Below, in pieces: positions 22,918 to 35,791 of a stretch of 64,000 bases of DNA. Within the stretch, counting starts at the first letter, position 1. Every line of letters begins with the position of its first letter. The notes beneath the pieces are model-generated. The model was not told the origin of the DNA. It made no database searches and was given only the letters and a program-made list of their open reading frames with translations. Both the position numbers and the translations under genes were made by a program. The stretch spans positions 4,927,927 through 4,991,926 of the forward strand of contig JAGGNK010010892.1 of NCBI GenBank assembly GCA_017590115.1, read 5' to 3'. The stretch comes from Montifringilla adamsi (Eukaryota; Chordata; Aves; Passeriformes; Passeridae).

Positions 22918-24305
22918 ACAGTCTGATCCAGCCATGAGGAATTTGGGGTCTGCATGCAACCGCAGAGCTGTGACCTCAGAGATCAGAGGGACCTGGTGGG
23001 GGGCTCCCAGGAGGGATGTGCTTCCAGGGATGGGCACAGGTTTGGTCGAAAGTACAGGTGGAAGACAAGGCGAGACTGGGACAGCATTAGCAGAGCCCTG
23101 CTGGTGGCAGAGGGATAGTCTGGCCTCCAGACCCAAGCCACAGAGGTCTGGAGTGCTGAGGAAGAAGGGAGAAATCCCTGCAACCACACTGAGATTTCCA
23201 GGTGAAGATCCCATGGGTCACACCATCCTGCCCATACAATGCCCACGGTTTCCATCACAAAGTTCCCCTTGAAGCCACTCACTGTCCTCTTGAAGTCACC
23301 CTGTCCAACAACTCAAAGAGCCCAAGAAATGAGCCTGAGGTGGCAAAAGCAATATTTACTCAAAGACTGGTCCTTGCCTTGTCCCACCCCCAGATCCAGC
23401 CCAAGGCAGGGCAGGAGCCTGCAGGGATAACTCACAGACCTCTGGCTGCAAGTCTCTCAATCCTGCAATAAACCCCACACTGGCAATAAATCAGGTAGCA
23501 AGCAAATGTGATAGCAGGCAAATAGATCCTGCTAAGTCATTTTAAACTGCAATTGCCAGGGCTTTTTTTGTAACATTCTGATGTACATATTTGGCCCATT
23601 AGAAAAACAACTTCATTTTCAGCCACAGTTTCTGTAATGGAGCAATTCCCTGCTTCAGTGCAGATCTCTCCAGAGAGTTACGGTGAAAAGCACACAGTGC
23701 TTGGCTCGGGGTAGAGGTGTAAACCAGCTGGCAGTGCACAAAATCCATTTCTCAGGAGCTGGCCAGACAGTTCAGCCCCCTCTGAAGGGCAGCAGTCACG
23801 AGGGCTGGGAAGTGGAGACAGCAAATGCAGCAGCATCATCAGCCCTGACCTCCTGAAACGTGGATCCAGGCTCTGGGAGAGCAGAGCCAGCCCAAGCAGG
23901 CAGAGATGGGACAGAGGGATGCAGGACACAGGTGAGGGCAGCTCCAGGCAGCTCCCCTGCAGTGCTCACTGGGATTATGTGCTGGAGGAATCTCCAGAAG
24001 GATTTTATGGCTGCATTCACCCTGTCACAACCCCCCAGCACAGACAGTTCTGTGCATAAAGGTCCAAGCACACTCTGTGGGACCATGGATACAGTACCAG
24101 GCCTTGGGGCTGTACAAGCAAACAAACTCTCCCCTGGAAGGAAACCTGCTGGCAGAGTCAGGGATCAGCCCTGCCCTCTCTCATTCCTCTTCACAGCCCC
24201 TCTGAGGATTGTCCTTCCCCAGCCCAGGGGGCCAGACCCAGCCCTGGAGCTGTGGGATGGCCCCTGTGGGGGCTGCAGGGCCTGGCTGACCACCTGGAGT
24301 GGTGA
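22918..24305. other. Unique sequence without a recognised feature
   Basis: Non-repetitive. The plus-strand 267-codon frame 23860-24663 starts here but runs on into an antisense CR1, so it was not called. Confidence 0.5.
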
Positions 24306-24600
24306 ACCACAGAACCATGGAATGGTTTGGATTGCAGGGACCTTAAAGCTCATCCCATTCCACCCCTGTCATGGCAGGGACATCTTCCATTGTCCCAGGG
24401 TGCTCCAATCCCCATCCAGCCTGGCCTTGGGCACTGCCAGGGATCCAGGGGCAGCCCCAGCTGCTCTGGGCACCCTGTGCCAGGGCCTGCCCACCCTCAC
24501 AGGGAACACTTCATTCCCAATATTCCATCTATTCCTGCCCTCCTTCACCCTAAGGCCATTCCCCCCTATCCATTCACTCCATGGCCCTGTGCAAAGTCCA
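24306..24600 (-). mobile_element. CR1 LINE 3' tail, antisense
   Basis: It reads AACCATGGAATGGTTTGG, GGGACCTTAAAGCTCATCCC, GGTGCTCCAATCCC and CACCCTGTGCCAGGGCCTGC, the reverse complement of the common CR1 3' end. The LINE 3' terminus is at the left. Confidence 0.92.
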
Positions 24601-26374
24601 GCATGTCACTCCAGCCTCGGGAGAGACTCCAGCGCCCCTGAGCCCCAGATCCTCCCAGCATAACCACCCACCTCACATGAGCAATGTGGACATAAAAAAT
24701 AGGAGTAACACCAAAAACTTCAGAGGCAAAACTGAACTTAAAGGCAAGAATGGAGGGGAAGAAATGTCCCAGCAGTGATCCCAGGCACAGCCTGGCACAG
24801 CTGGGAGCCCCCTCAGTGAAATGCATTCGCTCCCCTTCCCTTCCAGCCTCTCCAGTGTGGCCTTGGGAGAAGCTGCTTAACATTTTTCAAGCCTAGGACA
24901 AGGCAAAGAATCATTTGGTTGAAAAATGGCCTTTAGTAGAACATGAAAGATTTTATGAAAAACTATTGGCTTTTTAGAAGTGTTTCCCCCTTTTTGATTT
25001 TTTTTGGTGACATCCTCTATTCGTCTTTTTTACTGCAGCCTGCAATGTAAACCAGCCTTTGCTTTCTCTTCTGGAATTATTCTATGTTAAGATACTTTTT
25101 CAATCAAAAAACCTATCAAAATAATTCATGTACAGAAAATCTGCTATGGGGAAGAAGCAGCAGTTTGAATTTTCTGGAGGGTGACCCATGGAGGACAGGC
25201 ATGGAATTCTGGAGGAATTCCAGGATTCATTCCCTCCTGGAGCAGAGGAACAGGCCAGGCTGCTCCCACCCTGCCCCTGCACCTCTGCACAGCCCTACCG
25301 AGACCCTCATCTTCCTGCTGCCCATTGCAAACTGCCCTTCTGATTTCCCCAGCCAAATTCCCTGTTCTTGCTCTGCTTTACGAATTCCTGATGCAGAAGC
25401 AGGAGCCTGCTCTCCTCCAATTGCTCCCCTCACCCCAAACCTCCCTTTCCCCAGAGCTTTGGGGAAAGCAAAGCCAGTGTGGGGCAGAGAGCTGCAGCAC
25501 AAAAGGGCTCTTTGTGCTCATTTCATTGAGTGCTGCGAGCTGAGATTTCGGGAGCAATATCTGAACAGAGATTTGAAGAAGTGCTTATGTGATGGTTTTG
25601 TTAACAGCACTGAGAACATGCACAGGGCAGCTGATCGATCCCTTTATTGGGCAAAATTTGCTTCCTAGAATTCCGAGCTGGAGATGGGCTGTGACTGAAA
25701 TGCCAAACTGCTGGGAGGTGCCTGCGTGGAGGAGCCAGCCCCATCCCTCTGCTGAGGCACAGGTGCATCCTGACCCCTCCCAAGGCTCAGGAGAGGAGCA
25801 GGGGGGGGAAGAAAACCAAAAGGAGAGCAGCAGGAGAAGGTTTGTGGCAGATGACTGTGGCATTTTCTGTATGGGGGAAGACCCTCCCTGGGAAAGCTGC
25901 CCTGCTGTCCCAGTGACCCTGGGAGAGTTGCTGCTGCTGGGGGCATCCCACAGATGGATCTGCAGTGCTCCATGGAGACAGGGAAAGCTGGGCCCCCAGC
26001 CAGGCATTTTCAGACACACAACCCTTTCCCACCCTCACCCCTCCTTTTAAACAGATCAGATGCAGAACTGAGGTGCAGCTTCTGGTCCAGCAGGTTTGGA
26101 ACTCTGAGTGCTCAGCAGACAGGAGCTGCCCTTGGGTGGGATGAGATACCCTCCCCTCAGCCTGCTCAGAGGTGCCTAAATAAAAACTGGGTATTGTGGG
26201 GGCAGGTGTAATGACACAGACAAGGAGGGAAATGGGGTGTGTGGAAGGGATGGGTGAAGAATGAACGAGACTCTTGAAGCTGAGTCAGCAGCAGCAAGTG
26301 CTGGAAGAAAGAGGGGGAGAATCACAGTCAGCCCTTGGAGTTATCCACAGAAATCACAAAACTCCTCATCTCCC
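24601..26374. other. Unique sequence without a recognised feature
   Basis: AT-rich 24880-25140, otherwise GC-rich. No repeat or exon was recognised. A frame of 194 codons (25084-25668) has no protein-like features. Confidence 0.5.
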
Positions 26375-26515
26375 TCTCCTGGAAGTGTTCCAGGCCAGGC
26401 TGGATGGGGCTTGGAACAACCTGGAGCAACCTGGTCTGGTGGAAGGTGTCCCTGCCCACGGCAGGGGCTGGAACTGGGGGATCTTTAAGATCCTTTCCAA
26501 CCCAGTCATTCTGTC
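26375..26515 (+). mobile_element. CR1 LINE 3' tail, sense, short
   Basis: GGAAGTGTTCCAGGCCAGGC, GGTGGAAGGTGTCCCTGCCC and CCTTTCCAACCCAGTCATTC mark the last 140 or so bases of a CR1 in the sense direction. Confidence 0.85.
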
Positions 26516-28084
26516 ACCATCACAGACTCATGTTAAAAATCTCTCAAAATCTGATGTTTCCTCATCCCGCAGACTCCACACAAATCCCTGGGTCTGTGGT
26601 TTAGCCCCCTGCCCCACTTCTCCAGGAGCTCAGCACAGGGTTACACAGCTGGGATCAGCCCATGGCCCCTGCCCCAGCACACACATGGACTCCTCTGTTG
26701 GGTGTTTTAGGGCTGGTTTTCCCATATTTTGCAGCTCCTGGCCCCTCACAGAGGAGGGTTTCAAGTGCCCCAAAAGTGAGAAAGGGCAGGATCCTGCATC
26801 CTCCCTTCCTGCTGGCTCCAAAGCACATTCCCACACGGCGCAGCCCTACGCTCTGCTCCACCCTGCACCTGGACAGGTGTAGCCCAGGCTGTGCCTCCCT
26901 TTCCCAGCTTTCATCCCTGCTCCTCAGGACACCCCCGTGTCCCTCATGCTCCTCTGCTCCATGGCCAAAGATAAGCTCTTTCTGCAGGAGGGATAAGGAC
27001 ATCCCCTCTCATGTTACCACTCCCCTCCTGCAGCCAGGGCTGGACTTTGTGAATTTACACATCTTTCTGTTAACTCCTTGATGACTGAGCATCCTGGGAT
27101 AACGTGGCTGGGGAGCTGAAAAAGTGGATAATTTGGTAACAGCCTCTCACTGGTGCTGCTTCCCCAGCTGTCCTGCACGGGAAACCTCACCAGCAACTTA
27201 GAACTCATTCAGTGGGGTTTTTTCCTTTAATGAATTGTTGGTGTTGATGGCAATTGATGGTTTTGAGGGGGAATTCTTGGTGTTGAAGGGGAATTGGTGG
27301 TGTCAAGGGCTCACCCCAGCCCATCCCAGCACCTTGAGCAGAGGGAAATGCTCTGAAAAAGGATATTTGATTGCCATATTTTCTCTGGAAAGGTGAATGT
27401 GCAGCAAAACTCAAAAAGCTCCCCAAAGCAATTCCACAGGATAAACCCAAAAGGGAAGTGTGTGTTTGTCTGTTTCTATGCAATAGTTGATTTGTTTGCT
27501 CCAGCTTCTCTCTGTTCCTCCACAGTAGAGTAAAACATCTAGATAACACTGTAGAAGCAAAATAATTTTTAAAGAAGAAAATTCAATTAAAAAATTTAAT
27601 TTAAGAACATAAAACACCTCACCATGATATTATAGGCATGCTCTGACTTTACATTTCTTGCACAGTACTTCTAATTTAATCCCTTCAAAGTTAGTTAAAA
27701 CTGTGTTAATTTTTAACTGATCCATTTCAAGGTAAGAATTATTTCTGAGCTTGTAAACATCCCCCAGGCTAGGGGTGGAAAGCCAAGGAACACAAGGCCA
27801 AGAATGAAAACTGAAATCATGGGTTTGCTCCTCTCTGCATTCTCAGTGTCTGTGCTCCCAGCAGCCAAGAGTAAATTAGTGAAAGGTGAAAATAGAAACA
27901 AAACTCACTGTGACTTCTTTGAAACTCTCTTTGCTTAATCTGTAGGAATAAACATCACCATAATTCTGTGGCCCAGTAATGGGAACATACTGAGGACTTA
28001 CAGTCCTTAAAAATCTGGATGTGACATATTTCTTTATTTTCCTTGCACTTAAATTAAATTAATTCCTGAGTTTCTGATGCTTAT
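26516..28084. other. Unique sequence with a short degenerate tandem repeat
   Basis: Around 27235-27310 units of about 20 bases built on TTGGTGTTGA/AGGGGGAATT repeat imperfectly three to four times. Nothing else was recognised. Confidence 0.5.
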
Positions 28085-28350
28085 TTCATGGAATTACAGA
28101 ATGGATTGGGTTGGAGAGACCTTAAAGCCCATCCAGGTCCAACCCCAACCCTTCCACTGTCCCAGGCTGCTCCAAGCCCTGTCCAGCCTGGCCCTGGGCA
28201 CTGCCAGGGATCCAGGGGCAGCCCCAGCTCCTCTGAGCACCCTGTGCCAGGCCCCCCGCCCCTGCACAGGGAACAATTCCTTCCAAACACCAGATTCTCT
28301 TTTAGTTTAAAAACCCTTCTCCCTTGTCCTATCACTGTCTGCCCATCTAA
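28085..28350 (-). mobile_element. CR1 LINE 3' tail, antisense (first of two)
   Basis: ATTACAGAATGGATTGGGTT, GAGACCTTAAAGCCCATCC and GCTGCTCCAAGCCCTGTCC show a reverse-complemented CR1 tail of about 265 bases. Confidence 0.92.
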
Positions 28351-28359
28351 GAAGTTAAT

Positions 28360-28428
28360 GGAATCATGGAATGGTTTGAGTAGGAAGGGACCTTAAAGCC
28401 CGTTTAAGTCCAACTCCAAAGTTGCTCC
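28360..28428 (-). mobile_element. CR1 LINE 3' end, antisense (second of two)
   Basis: A further CR1 terminus (GGAATCATGGAATGGTTTG, then GGGACCTTAAAGCCCG) starts 10 bases after the first tail in the same orientation, so two independent truncated insertions lie next to each other. Confidence 0.85.
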
Positions 28429-31136
28429 ATTGCTCTATTGCCTGAGGTACTTTAACTTGAGTTACAGATCTGAGTTTCCATCCTTCCCTTCCCTGTGGTG
28501 TTTGTGCAGAAACAAACCCAGCTCTTGGCCCAGCACTGTCCTGGCCCTGCCAGCTCCCTTTGCACAGATGCTCTACACTCTCGCTCTGCTGCTTCATCTG
28601 CACTGCAGTTGTTCCAAATGCTTTCCAGCTGGGGGTTACATCTTTTAGGAAGGTAATATCTTAGAGGAAAATATGAATTTAGCACCTTTTTGCTCCTGAA
28701 GGAGTCACACCAACTCCCCTTTGTGGTTTCATGTCCCCACACAGAGGGCAGGGCCCCCGCCCTCACCCTCCTCCTGCTGCAGAGGCCCGTCAGCCCCAGG
28801 ATGTTACAAACAATAATTTGTCACCATCAACCATTGCCCAGCTGTCACTGGGATGCTGTCACAGGGGAGGCCACACAGCTCTAATGGTACCTCAGCTGGC
28901 ACTGATCTGCCTCCAGCACAGGCTCAGCAGCTTTGCTTTCTCCTGAACATCTGGATGGAGACATTTGAAGCACAGGTACCAATGTCCCAAACACAGAGCA
29001 TCTGAAAGTGCAGCTATCACCACACACCCCCTGCTGCAGTCTGATCAGGCCACATTCCTGATGGAATTCTGGATATCCTGCAGTGGCCCCAGGCCCATCT
29101 GCAAAAGCAGCAAATGCATGTTAGGAACTATTTAATTATAATTCCTCAGAGGGCTCAGTTTGTGTTGTGTCTGGACCACACCAGGCACTGAGCCACAGGA
29201 GAGGGACATTTCCACAAACTCTGTGGAGGGAAAAGCCAGCAGCTGCCAGGCACTGCAGTAGGAGATGTCATCAGAATGTTCCTGCTGTGCTGCAAACATG
29301 AATCTTTAGATTAGATCCACCTCCAGAGCTCACACTCCATCCTTCAGGGTCACCCTGTGCCCCCCAGCACTGTAAAGCAGCAGCTACCAGGGTATGAAAT
29401 ATTTGCTGCTCTGGATAAAAGGATACCAGAACCCTGGGAAGGTCCAGGCTGCGAAGGGAGGAGTGCAGAGCTGCCAGCTGAGTGCTGTGGTGTGGAACAC
29501 CATGAGAAAACACCTCAGAGTTAGCTTTCCTCCAGATGTGCTCCACGGGGTGTTTGAGTTTTGATGACTTTTAATTAATCAGCAGCTGCTGAGGTTCCTC
29601 CAGTGGAAGCAGACACAGGAACCACGGTCATGTGATGTGATTCCCTGCAATAATATTGCCTCCTTTTCTCCAGCTGAGCCCCAGCACGGAGCTGGGGAAG
29701 GCTCTGGAGCACAGGTCTGCTGAGGAGTGGCTGAGAGAGCTGTGGATGTTTAGCATTTCAAAACCAACACTTGAACACTTCCTTAAAAAAGAAAAAAAAA
29801 ATTGCCCTATTCCTATTCTTTCTGAGAGAGAAAACAAGACACTTTCAGCCACATGGGAAATGTTCTCATTTGGGTCAGGCTGCTATTTTGAGTGCAGGGC
29901 TGCCAGCCCTCTGCAATTATCTTGCCCAGACAATAGGATGGATGTTCCCATGCAGCCAGAAAGGGCAGGACACTCCAACAGCTCCCACTCATTAAAAGGA
30001 AGGAACAGTACCGGGATGTGGCACCAGTACCTCCAGCAGGATTGGCCCAATGGGCCCTGCTCACACTGGGCTGTGCAGGGTGGGGGCTTCTCTCAAAGGA
30101 GAGGAGGGACAATCACCAATCCCATCTCCATCCCATAAATACTGGTGGGCTGCAGGATGCAGCTGCATGTGGAGCACTGCAGTGCTCAGTGCTGTGTGCA
30201 CACCAGGCCCTGCTCCCACAGCCGTGGCACTGTGGGGCTGATCCCTTAGGATTTGAGCTTTCCTACTTTCCATATATTTGTAACCCTGCAGTTGTTCAGT
30301 GTATAGCTCCAAACCCCACACACAGTGTGAGCTGCTGCTTTCCCAGTTTGGGCAGACACAACAATTCGTCTCCAGGTTGGGAATCAAGGACACCTCACTG
30401 CCTCAGGGCCCAGAGATGGAAACAAAAGTGAGTTGGGGAGAAGCAAACTTGGGGTAAATTACCTGACGCTGTAATTGGAAGATGAACCCCCAATATGCAA
30501 ATGGACCCAACTTATAAAAGTGTGAAAACCAGTGACCTGTGGTCCATTTGGTGTAGCCCCGAGGGAGCTTTGTCTGCCTGAAATGTACCTGAAGGCCCTT
30601 CACAAATATAACTGCTTTTTTACCCTCTCAATTTTGCCCAGCCTCTGTTTTTAGGTAGCCCCAAAGGCATCATGGGTGCAGGACACCTCGGAGCAGGACC
30701 CAGCTCTCCTGGGTGAGGACATTTGAGTTCCCTGAGTTTTCCTGCCAGTCCAATGGACAGGGTATTTCAGTGTTTCCTTGTGCACACATAGCCCCAAAAC
30801 ACAGCCGTGTTCTCTGGGAAATCACAGGAGCCATATGGCCTGGTCCCACTGCGGTGACAGGGACACTGCCAGCGGGACAGATGGGCACAGGAGGGATCAG
30901 GGACTGGGGTATGTGCCTTGGAGACTCCCTGTGACCAGAAACACGGAACTGATGGAGCTCACACTGAGCTGCCAAGCCTGCCTTAAGAGAGGACCCTGGA
31001 AAATGTATCCCAGCTCAGGGAAAAGGAAATTCCTGTCTATTTTGCACATCTTGAAGGAACACTGCTGGGAATGGACTTCCCTGGTGCATCATTTGCATCC
31101 CAGGATTCACAGTTATATACACTCACACAGACACAT
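28429..31136. other. Unique sequence, 2.7 kb without a recognised gene
   Basis: No repeat family was recognised. Open frames such as 29656-30138 (160 codons) show no domain or compositional sign of coding. Confidence 0.5.
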
Positions 31137-31360
31137 CACAGAATTAAAGAATATCCTGGGCTGGGACGGACCCCCAGGATCAGCCAGCCCAGTCCCAGCC
31201 CGGCACAGACCCCCCAACAACCCCACCCTGGGCACCCCTGGCAGCGCTGTCTCAACGCTCCTGGAGCTCTGGCAGCCTCGGGGCCGTGCCCATTCCCTGG
31301 GGAGCCTGGGCAGTGCCAGCACCCTCTGGGAAGAAGCTTTCCCTGATTTCCAACCCCAAA
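31137..31360 (-). mobile_element. CR1 LINE 3' tail, antisense, second subfamily
   Basis: ATCCTGGGCTGGGACGGACC, CCCCCAACAACCCCACCCTG and CGCTCCTGGAGCTCTGGC belong to a different CR1 subfamily from the common one. The same text is at 62263-62415 (antisense) and 50370-50560 (sense). Confidence 0.88.
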
Positions 31361-31500
31361 TAAATAAATCCCAAAATAATAATATCCAACCTCCCAAATA
31401 AATAAATATTTTAAAATTAGAAAATTGTAAAAATATAGAAATATAAAACTAGAAAAATAGAAAAAAATTACACAAATACAAAAATACAAACTCACACACC
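31361..31500. repeat. A-rich low-complexity tract
   Basis: (AAAT)n-like and poly-A-rich DNA adjoins the CR1 on the side of its 5' truncation point. Confidence 0.85.
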
Positions 31501-31690
31501 TATGCCCACCCCATATCCATATTTTTACTTCTCCTTGTACTCAGAAATTACCATCAGCCTCTTCACAACACAGTTTTATTCCTTTAGGATCCCTCCAGCT
31601 TCCAAACACTGCAGGTGGAGCTGCCCCTGAGGTGTCCAGGCATGCTGCACATGGAGATGCAGAGCTGGGCTGATGTGTGCACTGCACCCT

Positions 31691-31939
31691 TGTCTCAGTT
31701 TGAAAAGACAGGTGTCTGCAAAGGACGGCAGGAGCCTCCCCTGAAATGGAACATGTAAACCCCCTCCCTCTGAATTATTATAATTTTGAAATTAAAAGGC
31801 TCTCAGGCAAAGATATGGGAATAGGAATAACAGTCCTTTATCAGGGAAAAAAAAATTAAACAGCAGAGAACTGCCCAGCTCTGACAGATGGGCACAGAAT
31901 GCACAGCCCAGCCACATCTTGCATTTCCAACCTAGGACA
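31691..31939 (-). mobile_element. Endogenous-retrovirus LTR, family Y, internally deleted
   Basis: It starts TGTCTCAGTTTG and ends CCTAGGACA. It keeps the polyadenylation-side segment (complement of the Y LTR 22755-22917) and the other end, but lacks about 400 bases of the middle seen in 22240-22917. The flanking pentamers ACCCT and CCCCT differ at one base and may be an eroded target duplication. It is on the minus strand. Confidence 0.8.
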
Positions 31940-34171
31940 CCCCTTTAACCACACATGCAGGGCTTGCAGCCACAGCTGCAGTTCCTGCCCACTCTCCCCA
32001 TCCATTCCAGCTGCTCACGGCCCCAAGGCCAAGCACAGAGCCCTCAATTTATGTTGGGCTGTTAAAATTTTTAAACCTCTGTAAATGACCAGCAGTTTAT
32101 CAGTGGAACTGCTTTTGTCAGCTGTGGCTGGGGAGGGCAGGGAAATATTGGCAATTTTCCAATCACCATTCATTTTATGTCAGTTTTCTTCCCATTTAAA
32201 GCAGGAGTTGGGTAGAAACAATATCCATTATTAATATATAAATGTTTTATTAACAATATAAAGACCACAAAGATTTGTAACTTTAATAATAGTTTTGTGT
32301 TTTAAAATTCTGTGGCATTATTATTTATTGAGCAGCTAGGGCTCCTTTCTTGCAGGGACACAGTTAGGCAAAACCATGGGAAAACAGATATCTTGGAGTT
32401 ATCAGGGGAGAAATATTCCAGCTGACTTAAGTGATTCCCGGCAGGACTACTTTTTTTTTTCATAATTTTTAAAATAAATTTGTCACATGCTGTTTACAAT
32501 AAGGCCTATAAAATCTCAAAGGAAAATCATTTTTCCTGAACTTCACTTCTGGTGTTGCCCATGCTGGAGCATCCGCAGAGCCCTGCTCTCATGTTCTGCA
32601 AATTATTCAGGTTTCTGTGTTAAACCATTTTGGTTTTAGCTGTTGCTGTGCCAGAGCAGAGTGATAACTGCATTTCCTTCTCCCTGCAGGGGGATATGTG
32701 GCTCTCAGGTAACTGAGGGAATTGAGAGGGGGAAAAGGAACATAATTTCTGAGCTTTATTTTGTTCTCCCTCCTTGGATTTCACTTCATGGGCTTTTTTC
32801 CCCCACCCCCCATCATCTTCTTCTCTTAGTAGATATTTCAAGAGCTGTGTGGATTTCCAAGAGTTAGGTCTGGTAGTTCAAAAAAATACAAAATATGAAA
32901 CGAAATCATTTGAATGACCTGATGTTTTATTTTTATCTTAATTTCAGAATAAAAAAAAATAATGCTTGTGTTTGAGATCTCTAAAACAGCAGAAGGGTTT
33001 TGCAAATAAATGAAGAAAAATAGTTAATAATAATAACAATAATAGCCATGCTAATAATAGCTGTAGTTGGCAAGAAATAATTTTTGCTACAAAAATCCAA
33101 AAACTTGCACTTTTTGTCTCCAGTGGAAATTGTGAGGCTCTTTCAAAAAGCAGTTTCTGTTTTTTTTAGAAATAAACTTTCTGCCTTTATCCAAATACTT
33201 TTAAGCCTGGACAAAATCAAAGTATCAGCCTGCATTAGTCAGGGTTCAGCTGGTGACCAAACATCATCAAAGGCCCAAAACTTAAAAGATTTAAATTCTT
33301 TAGCTCTGTTCAGCCCAGAAAACTGAATAATAAATCTCCAAATCCCACATTAAAGCTCTTAGCACAAAACACTTGGCAATTTCAGGCTCTTCCTCTCCTT
33401 GTTCATTTTGGATGTGAAATATTCCTGCCAAGGTGAGCAGCTTTCAGAGAGAATATTCTGTCTGCTGGGTCTGTACATTCCATACACACATTTCTGAATC
33501 TGGAGAGGAGCTACATTCAAAACTCAGATCACTGAGAAGTTATTGTCAAACAATAGCAAGTTTCGCTTGCCCCTTTCTTGTAGAAATCTGATTGGATCCA
33601 CCTGAAGCTTTTCCATGAAGTCTTTTCCACAGAGTAAATACCAGTTACTGAAACCAAAACTGTTCAGGGGAGAGGGACATAGTCAATTAGCTTCTTCAAT
33701 CATACTAATCACAATACAAAATGAAATTAGAAAAAGAAGATTGCATTTCAATACTTTCTAAGCAAAAAACTCTGGTTTTCCTATATGAACATGAATTTTA
33801 AAAAGCCTCAATTACAAGAACTATTTAAAGCCAGCTATTAAATCATTTATTAACCACTAACCACTTTTTAACCACCTATTTCACCATTCAACCATCATTT
33901 TAAAAACATTTCAACAGACCCAAGTGAAAAGGTCTTGTTCAAGCTTCAAATTGCAGGAAAGTTGGTGACTTGGGCTGTTATTTGTGAGTCAAAGAGGGCC
34001 ATTTGCTGGTTTTGAGACTACAGAAAATCCCCCAGAATTACGTGTCCCAGACAGCTCTGAGAGTTATTGTAAGGAACTTCAGATCTTACAAAAATTGTAT
34101 TTTAATATTTCCTGTTTCACATTTCACTCCAACAAATAGAATCAATGGATGGTAGGGATGTGCTCCAGCCC
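31940..34171. other. AT-rich unique sequence
   Basis: Non-repetitive, AT-rich DNA with short (AAT)n and poly-T runs (32450-32460, 33020-33065). A 19-base interval between strong acceptor- and donor-like signals near 32690-32709 was rejected as an exon. No gene could be supported. Confidence 0.5.
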
Positions 34172-34330
34172 TGCCAGATGGAATCCCCATCCCTGGAAGT
34201 GTCCAAAGCCTGGCTGGATGGGACTTGGAGCACCCTGGGATGGTGGAAGGTGTCCCTTCCCATGGCAGGGGGTGGGATGAGGTGGTTTTTAAGGTCCCTT
34301 CCAACCCACCCCATTCCATGATTTCATGAC
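34172..34330 (+). mobile_element. CR1 LINE 3' tail, sense
   Basis: CCCCATCCCTGGAAGTGTCC, ATGGTGGAAGGTGTCCCTTC, GGTTTTTAAGGTCCCTTCC and a terminal ATGATTTCATGA mark a short sense CR1. Confidence 0.9.
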
Positions 34331-34527
34331 AGGACAGTCATGGTTCCTTTTCCAACCACAGCCATTCCCTGGCTCTGGACACACATTACTCACATGCAAC
34401 TCAGCCTGCCAGGAAATGAGCTGAGATGGGGCAGCAGGGTTGGTTTTCACCTTACATATGGCCAAATACCAACTAAAAACTTTTCTACCCAAAAAATTTT
34501 CCTTGGGCAGCACCTACAGCTGTGAAC

Positions 34528-35040
34528 AGAGGCTCTGGCATGTGGGCACAGATGTTTGGGCACAGCTGGAGTGCCCAAACATGGCAGCAGGTGGTGTTCA
34601 GAGTGCTGCAACCTTCCTGAAGAATCATCTTGAAAAAGACCCCTCACAGGTACATCTGTGCTCACACCAGGTGATTTCAGCTCTTCTGGGATCCAGGCAA
34701 CACAGAAGGAGAAACGGGGTATTCGTGTGGGACTCCAAGGACAGCCTTTATTGAGCTTTTTCCTCAAAAGAGTCCAGGGGCAAGAGGCCCACTCAGCAGG
34801 GAAAGCAGGGTTTATATGGGGATCGCGAGGGGTGGGGCAGAACACCAGGGCACAGGGGTGGAGTGAGGGGGAAGGGCCAATGGGATACATTGAATCTGCA
34901 TGTCACAGCACAGCATGCTGGAGAAGCCTTTTCCCTCACCCTAACAAGGTTGGTTATGGCTTGAGCAGTTTTTCCTCCAGAGGAGATTTGTGAGCTTTTC
35001 CCTGTTGGCCCACCGGTCTCCGCAGCGGCATTCCCCACTT
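34528..35040 (-). mobile_element. Endogenous-retrovirus LTR, family Z copy 1
   Basis: It matches 53319-54350 along most of its length, apart from the tandem duplication there. On the minus strand it has a TATA box (complement of GGTTTATATGGGGATC, about 34809-34824) followed by AATAAA (complement of CCTTTATTGAG, about 34745-34755), the order expected in an LTR. No internal retroviral region was recognised, and the boundaries are approximate. Confidence 0.75.
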
Positions 35041-35129
35041 GTTCATACTCTGCATTGAATGTGGAACTGGGTGTCCTGGACAAGCTTCAAAGCTCCTCCT
35101 TGACACAAATTTTTCTGTGATCTTGAACC

Positions 35130-35385
35130 TATTTTACTGAGCCAGGAGGCAAATCTTCCTGGATATTAGGAAGAAGTTTTTCACAGAAAGAGTGATAAAA
35201 TATTGGAATGGCCTGCCTGTGTGTGTGATGGAGTCACCATCCCTGGATGTGTTTAAAAACAGACTGAATGTGGCACTTGGTGCCATGGTTTAGTTAAGGT
35301 GTTTAGGGCATGGGTTGGACGTGATGATCTTGAAGGTCTCTTCCAACCAAGTGATTCTGTGAAATTATGTTTCTGTGAAACCCAC
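35130..35385 (+). mobile_element. CR1 LINE 3' tail, sense, older subfamily
   Basis: GGATATTAGGAAGAAGTTTT, GTCACCATCCCTGGATGTG, TGGCACTTGGTGCCATGG, then GATCTTGAAGGTCTCTTCC and GATTCTGTGAAATTATG. It is a sense CR1 with the terminal short repeat still visible. Confidence 0.9.
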
Positions 35386-35791
35386 CCAGGTGCAGGAGTA
35401 CTTTCCCTGACCTGCCAGTGCCTGGCTGCTCTGGCCTGCAGAATTCCCTGCCAGGGACTTCTTCCTGCCTGGGCTGGGCTCTCCTGCTGTCCTCCCTGGC
35501 ACAGCAGCAGCAGGATGTCTCTGTGGGCTCCAGGGAAGGAATTCTGATTTCACTCCAAGCCTGTCCTAGGAAAACAGCACTTGATAGCAGAGCTACAGGG
35601 GACAGAAACAGACCCTACCCTGGCTTTGAGAAGGAGAAGGAGCTGCCTGCTCTGCCTGGCACAGGAACAGGATTTGAGCAGCTGATAATATCAGGAAATT
35701 CAATGCATTTATAAAATTCTAGTGAAGAAATGCTTGAGAAATTAAAACAGTCAGCAGGTGAATATAAAACCACAGCAGAAGGGCGGGGGGG

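Noticed and set aside
23860..24663. Longest open frame in the window, 267 codons on the plus strand
   Set aside because: Its last third is an antisense CR1 tail, the first part is GC-rich without domain or splice context, and overlapping frames on the other strand are equally open.
30778..31401. 207-codon plus-strand frame
   Set aside because: It runs into the antisense CR1 at 31137 and an A-rich tract, with no protein-like composition.
32690..32709. About 19-nt interval between TTCTCCCTGCAG and CTCAG/GTAACT
   Set aside because: The splice-like signals are good, but the interval is far too short to support as an exon.
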